From Chrysomallon squamiferum (lineage: Eukaryota; Mollusca; Gastropoda; Neomphalida; Peltospiridae), in NCBI GenBank assembly GCA_012295275.1, contig CM022674.1, positions 5,498,936 through 5,508,935 on the forward strand: a stretch of DNA of 10,000 bases, in the 5' to 3' direction. Of the stretch, positions 6,786 through 10,000 are shown in pieces. Position numbers and translations under genes: made by a program. Within the stretch, counting starts at the first letter, position 1, and every line of letters begins with the position of its first letter. Below the pieces are notes generated by a model that worked only from the letters and a program-made list of their open reading frames with translations, was not told where the DNA came from and made no database searches.

Positions 6786-7284
6786 TTTCATTTCAGAGCC
6801 ACTGTTGACTTTCCTTGAATAATTACAAATAATCAAACTAAATAAAACCGAATAAGTTTGAGATATCTTCAGGACTAGTTTGATAAAACAGATTTTTCAT
6901 TATTATTATTAGGTTTTTTTTTATTTTTTTTATTTTTTTTTTTTTTTACGTGATATTTCCTCAAAAATTTTATATTTGGATAAAATTATATTTCCTGCTA
7001 ACCGAATTGTTTTGGGGTTGTTGTTTTTTTCTATTGTTTTTGTTAATTTTCCACGCCAGGTGTCGCTAATTGCATTATCACTTGACAACGCTGCGTTCTG
7101 CGTTCAAACATCTGTTCTTCCGTCACCTTAGCGGAAAGTAGCGTGGAAACTCGTTAACAAAAATCTCCGTGTTTCCTGCTGTAATTCATATCTTATTCCT
7201 GTGTGGTCTCACGTCACAGTTATTTTTCCTTCGCTTATTTTTATTTTATAATTTGTTTTATTTTAATTTATTATATACTTCTGC
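6786..7284. other. mostly unique sequence with T-rich patch
   Basis: A TTA and T-run patch occupies about 6901-6949. The part 7050-7160 is more GC-balanced and unique, and it shares CGTTCAAACATCTG (7101-7114) with 8605-8618. No gene was recognised. Confidence 0.45.
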
Positions 7285-7286
7285 AT

Positions 7287-7325
<39 letters not shown>

Positions 7326-7329
7326 TTTT
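7285..7329. repeat. (ATTT)n tetranucleotide repeat
   Basis: Eleven near-perfect units. The Leu/Phe/Ile/Tyr frames across it are low-complexity artefacts. Confidence 0.9.
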
Positions 7330-7366
7330 TGTTCCGGATATTATTTCAGTGTTTTCTTCCTTTTAT

Positions 7367-7421
7367 TTTAGTTTTAGTTTTTTTTTTAGTTTTTTTTTTA
7401 GTTAGTTAGCTAGTTACTTAC

Positions 7422-7478
<57 letters not shown>

Positions 7479-7510
7479 CAGTTAGTTAGTTAGTTACTTA
7501 GTTAGTTATT
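7367..7510. repeat. (TTAG)n tetranucleotide repeat with T-run margin
   Basis: TTTTAG and T9-10AG units at 7367-7398 lead into about 27 TTAG units (7399-7508) with a few TTAC, CTAG and TCAG variants, then back to ATTT-like units. It is four-base and internal, so it is not the animal telomere repeat. Confidence 0.9.
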
Positions 7511-7594
7511 CATTTATCCATTTATTTGTATTTGTCGTTGTTTTCTGATGACGGTGAATTTCTTTAGTATTTATCGACTGTTTCGAGTTTTTTT

Positions 7595-7632
7595 CATCAT
7601 TATTTCTATCACTATCATCATCATCATCATTT
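7595..7632. repeat. (ATC)n trinucleotide patch
   Basis: ATC/ATT triplets, pure at 7615-7631, lie directly upstream of the AG array. Confidence 0.8.
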
Positions 7633-7640
7633 TGATTATT

Positions 7641-8035
<395 letters not shown>

Positions 8036-8216
8036 TAAAAAAAATATAGTAAAAAAAAAAAAAAAAAAAAAATAGAGCATTATAGAAAGGAATAAAATAA
8101 AATAAAATACAAAAAAAAAAAAAAAAAAAAAAAAATGAATAGAACAAATCAAAAAGAAAAATATCCAGCTGATTTCGGGGTTAAAGAAAGAAAAAAGAAA
8201 AGAAAGAAAAAGAAAA
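8036..8216. repeat. A-rich block with A22 and A25 runs
   Basis: A22 at 8051-8072 and A25 at 8111-8135 are separated by AAAATA-type repeat (8091-8109). A purine AAAGAAAG tract follows at about 8184-8216. The minus-strand poly-Phe frames come from these runs. Confidence 0.9.
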
Positions 8217-8431
8217 TAATCTTTGTGAATATCTCCAAACGTGATTAAAGAAGCGAAAAAAAAAAAACACGTTTTTTCTACATCAGTTCGTCCTTAATAT
8301 TTGTTCCTGTGAAGAAGGCAGAGAGAGGACATCCGTTGATTGCCGTCTATTGTCTGCTAAAGACTCCCGTCAACACACGTCAATCAAAAACGATAAAATA
8401 CTTTTGGCGCCGTGCTGTGAACACGAAAACT
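8217..8431. other. unique sequence, no gene seen
   Basis: Unique, partly GC-balanced sequence with no recognised gene. It adjoins the second copy of the dispersed repeat. Confidence 0.45.
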
Positions 8432-8537
8432 GCTGTGCGCATGACAGCACTTCCGAAAGGAAGTGGCTAAACTGGTAGCAAAGTTTAATTACGCTTTATT
8501 GTCGACTGTTACACCGATACGAACGCTGTAAAGATTT
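8432..8537 (-). repeat. dispersed repeat family, copy 2 (inverted)
   Basis: The reverse complement matches 6287-6396 in order, including the identical 16-mer at 8481-8496 and GTCGAC at 8501-8506. Inside it is a perfect inverted repeat, CACTTCC-GAAA-GGAAGTG (8448-8465). One end merges with the T16/T23 runs at 8535-8579. Confidence 0.75.
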
Positions 8538-8579
8538 TTTTTTTTTTTTTGTTTTGTTTTTTTTTTTTTTTTTTTTTTT
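8535..8579. repeat. poly(T) double run (T16, T23)
   Basis: T16 (8535-8550), GTTTTG, then T23 (8557-8579), abutting dispersed-repeat copy 2. Read on the minus strand it is an A-run preceding the element. Confidence 0.9.
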
Positions 8580-8815
8580 CTTCTTTAATTATAAAAAAAA
8601 TTCTCGTTCAAACATCTGCTTTAGACTCGTTTGATGACGTTTTGTTAATTTTCTGTGACAGAAATGTCTCTTGGGTAATTTTTATTCTGGAATTGGATTA
8701 AGAAAACGCTATCAGATGAGATGTGTGTTTTTTCTCCTTATTAAATCTTTTTTTTATTTTAATATAATTTTTACGTTTTTTTTTTTTAATATAATTTTTA
8801 CGTTTTTGTTTTCTT
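8580..8815. other. unique AT-rich sequence with 27-bp duplication
   Basis: AATATAATTTTTACG followed by a T-run occurs at 8761 and 8788, an exact 27-bp tandem duplication. The rest is unique and shows no gene. Confidence 0.6.
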
Positions 8816-8877
8816 AAAATGATATCTTCAGTGATGATTTATTTATTTTTAACTATCCAGATCATTTTTCCTTTCTT

Positions 8878-8970
8878 TGTCTCTCTTACTTTTGCTTTCT
8901 CTCTTTTTCTCATTGTTCTCTTCTCTCTCTCTCTCTCTTTCTCTCAGTCTCTCTTCCTCTTTCTTTCTAT
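8878..8970. repeat. imperfect TC/TTTC pyrimidine tract
   Basis: CTCTCTTT-type sequence with a purer core at 8923-8945, a smaller relative of the long tract at 5647. Confidence 0.75.
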
Positions 8971-9036
8971 CATTCTGTGCATATCTATTTATCATCTCTT
9001 AATTTATCTACTTTAATGTATGTAAAAATTTGTATT

Positions 9037-9049
9037 TATATATATATAT
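9037..9049. repeat. (TA)n patch
   Basis: A short pure TA repeat between the two pyrimidine tracts. Confidence 0.8.
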
Positions 9050-9089
9050 CTCCATTCTCTTTTTCTGTCATCATCTCTCTATTTCTCTA

Positions 9090-9093
<4 letters not shown>

Positions 9094-9182
<89 letters not shown>
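9094..9182. repeat. (TC)n microsatellite
   Basis: 89 bp of uninterrupted TC, the complementary orientation to (AG)59 at 7645-7762. The Leu-Ser frames across it, including a 202-codon one, are repeat-derived. Confidence 0.97.
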
Positions 9183-9184
<2 letters not shown>

Positions 9185-9252
9185 TTCTCCTTCCTTTTTT
9201 TCTAATATTACAACACCGATGTTTTTTATTATATTTTCAGCCGTTAGTGGGG

Positions 9253-9276
9253 TTTTTTTTTTTTTTTTTTTTTTTT
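9253..9276. repeat. poly(T)24 homopolymer
   Basis: An uninterrupted T24 run in otherwise unique sequence. Confidence 0.9.
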
Positions 9277-9488
9277 GTCCTGTTCAGCTTTCGTTTTAAT
9301 CAGAGAGTGAGTTCAAATAAGGTAATCCGTATTTTTATCCTACAGTTTTCTTTCATCATATCAGTAAAAAAAATACATGTTCTATTGTTCTTTTTTCTAT
9401 TTTTTTTTTTCTTTCTTTTTCTTTTTTTCTTTTTCGAGTATATTAATACTATTTTATCAACTATTTATTATTTTGTTTTATTAATATA
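9277..9488. other. T-rich unique sequence, no gene seen
   Basis: Contains CTTT and T-run patches at about 9390-9434. No feature beyond this was recognised. Confidence 0.5.
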
Positions 9489-9530
9489 TAATAATAATAA
9501 TTATTATAATTATAATAATAATAATAATAA
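9489..9530. repeat. (ATA)n trinucleotide repeat
   Basis: ATA/ATT triplets with a small internal inversion (AATAATTATTATAATTATAATA), which gives short hairpin potential. Confidence 0.85.
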
Positions 9531-9775
9531 CGAGGGCAAAATATATCGAATGAGAACTGAAACCTTTGTAGTAGAGTTTTTATAAATTCTTTAATCTCAG
9601 AGGAATTTTTTTTTTTTATTTATTTTTTTTTTTTTTTTTTTCAAAAATAAATAGGCTTCGTTTTTATGATTTCAGACAAACATTTTTCTTTTTTGATCTA
9701 GGAAGCCAATACAGTTCTCTTACTTCTACTCAGATATTTTTTTAATCTGCATATGTCGTTAGTTCTCTATTGTCG
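9531..9775. other. unique AT-rich sequence with T-runs
   Basis: T-runs at about 9607-9641 are followed by unique sequence. No gene was seen. Confidence 0.5.
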
Positions 9776-10000
9776 TCTTTGTCGTTGTTATCATTACCAG
9801 CGTAATTAGTCTTGTTGTTGTCGTTGTTGAGGTTATTATTATCATTATTACGTTCGTTGTAATCATCATCGACACCATCATCATCATCATTATTATTATT
9901 ATTTTATCATTTTCTACTACTACTACTGCTTCTACTACTACTACTACACTGCTGCTTACTACTACTGCTGCTGCTACTACTACTACTACTGCTGCTACTA
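9776..10000. repeat. mixed trinucleotide block ending in CTA/CTG array
   Basis: GTT/GTC triplets pass to ATT/ATC triplets (about 9832-9905) and then to CTA with CTG interspersed (9916-10000), running off the window. The CTA/CTG part is the reverse complement of the TAG/CAG type at 581-1040 and 1641-1816. Confidence 0.9.

Noticed and set aside
7399-7508. TTAG array as a telomere remnant
   Set aside because: Animal telomere repeats are TTAGGG or TTAGG. This unit is four bases with no GG and sits between ATTT repeats.
8819-9585. Plus-strand frames with hydrophobic stretches that could mimic membrane proteins
   Set aside because: The hydrophobic runs come from T-runs and TC repeats. Composition is continuous with the flanking simple repeats, and there is no unique conserved segment.

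Overview
The window looks like intergenic or intronic DNA from a eukaryotic, probably animal, nuclear genome. It is AT-rich and dominated by homopolymer runs, di-, tri- and tetranucleotide microsatellites and several minisatellites. I see no convincing protein-coding exon, rRNA or tRNA. Every longer open frame either runs through low-complexity repeat (poly-Ser/Val/Leu, Arg-Glu, Leu-Ser, poly-Phe) or lacks recognisable protein character. Repeats of this density and kind (TAG/CTA trinucleotides, long CT/GA tracts, TTAG and ATTT tetranucleotides, T16 to T26 runs) fit a lophotrochozoan such as a mollusc. That is an impression from composition, not a demonstrated assignment.

Layout. 1-580 is mostly unique sequence ending in a TATA/CRE-like motif group. 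581-1040 is a TAG-type trinucleotide block organised as about three 132-bp copies. 1041-1480 is mostly unique, with an AT microsatellite. 1436-1826 is a degenerate, then pure, TAG array. 1904-1951 is (AAAT)n. 1980-2260 is a unique stretch with an unusual set of bZIP/E-box-type palindromes. 2415-2890 holds GT/GA repeats and pyrimidine tracts, including a C-rich minisatellite with strong G-quadruplex/i-motif potential on the minus strand. 3244-3702 is T26, ATTT-rich and TTA/TTG repeat. 3545-3620 and 4770-4845 carry two copies of a dispersed module. 4459-4770 has three diverged AT-rich tandem copies. 5091-5395 is a 29-bp minisatellite of exact periodicity. 5647-6046 is a 400-bp pyrimidine tract with a 66-bp higher-order period. 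6047-6420 is unique, relatively GC-balanced sequence, part of which recurs inverted at 8432-8537. 6571-6745 is an ancient ACTG-type repeat. 7285-7510 passes from ATTT to TTAG repeats. 7645-7762 is a perfect (AG)59. 8036-8135 is A-rich. 9094-9182 is (TC)n. 9776-10000 is trinucleotide sequence ending in a CTA/CTG array that runs off the window.

No genes can be shown to work together here. The best leads are non-coding: the palindrome cluster at 1991-2068, the inverted dispersed repeat pair at 6287/8537, the two minisatellites with higher-order structure, and the opposed CT and GA arrays that could form long dsRNA if transcribed. I found no clear evidence of a new biological system.
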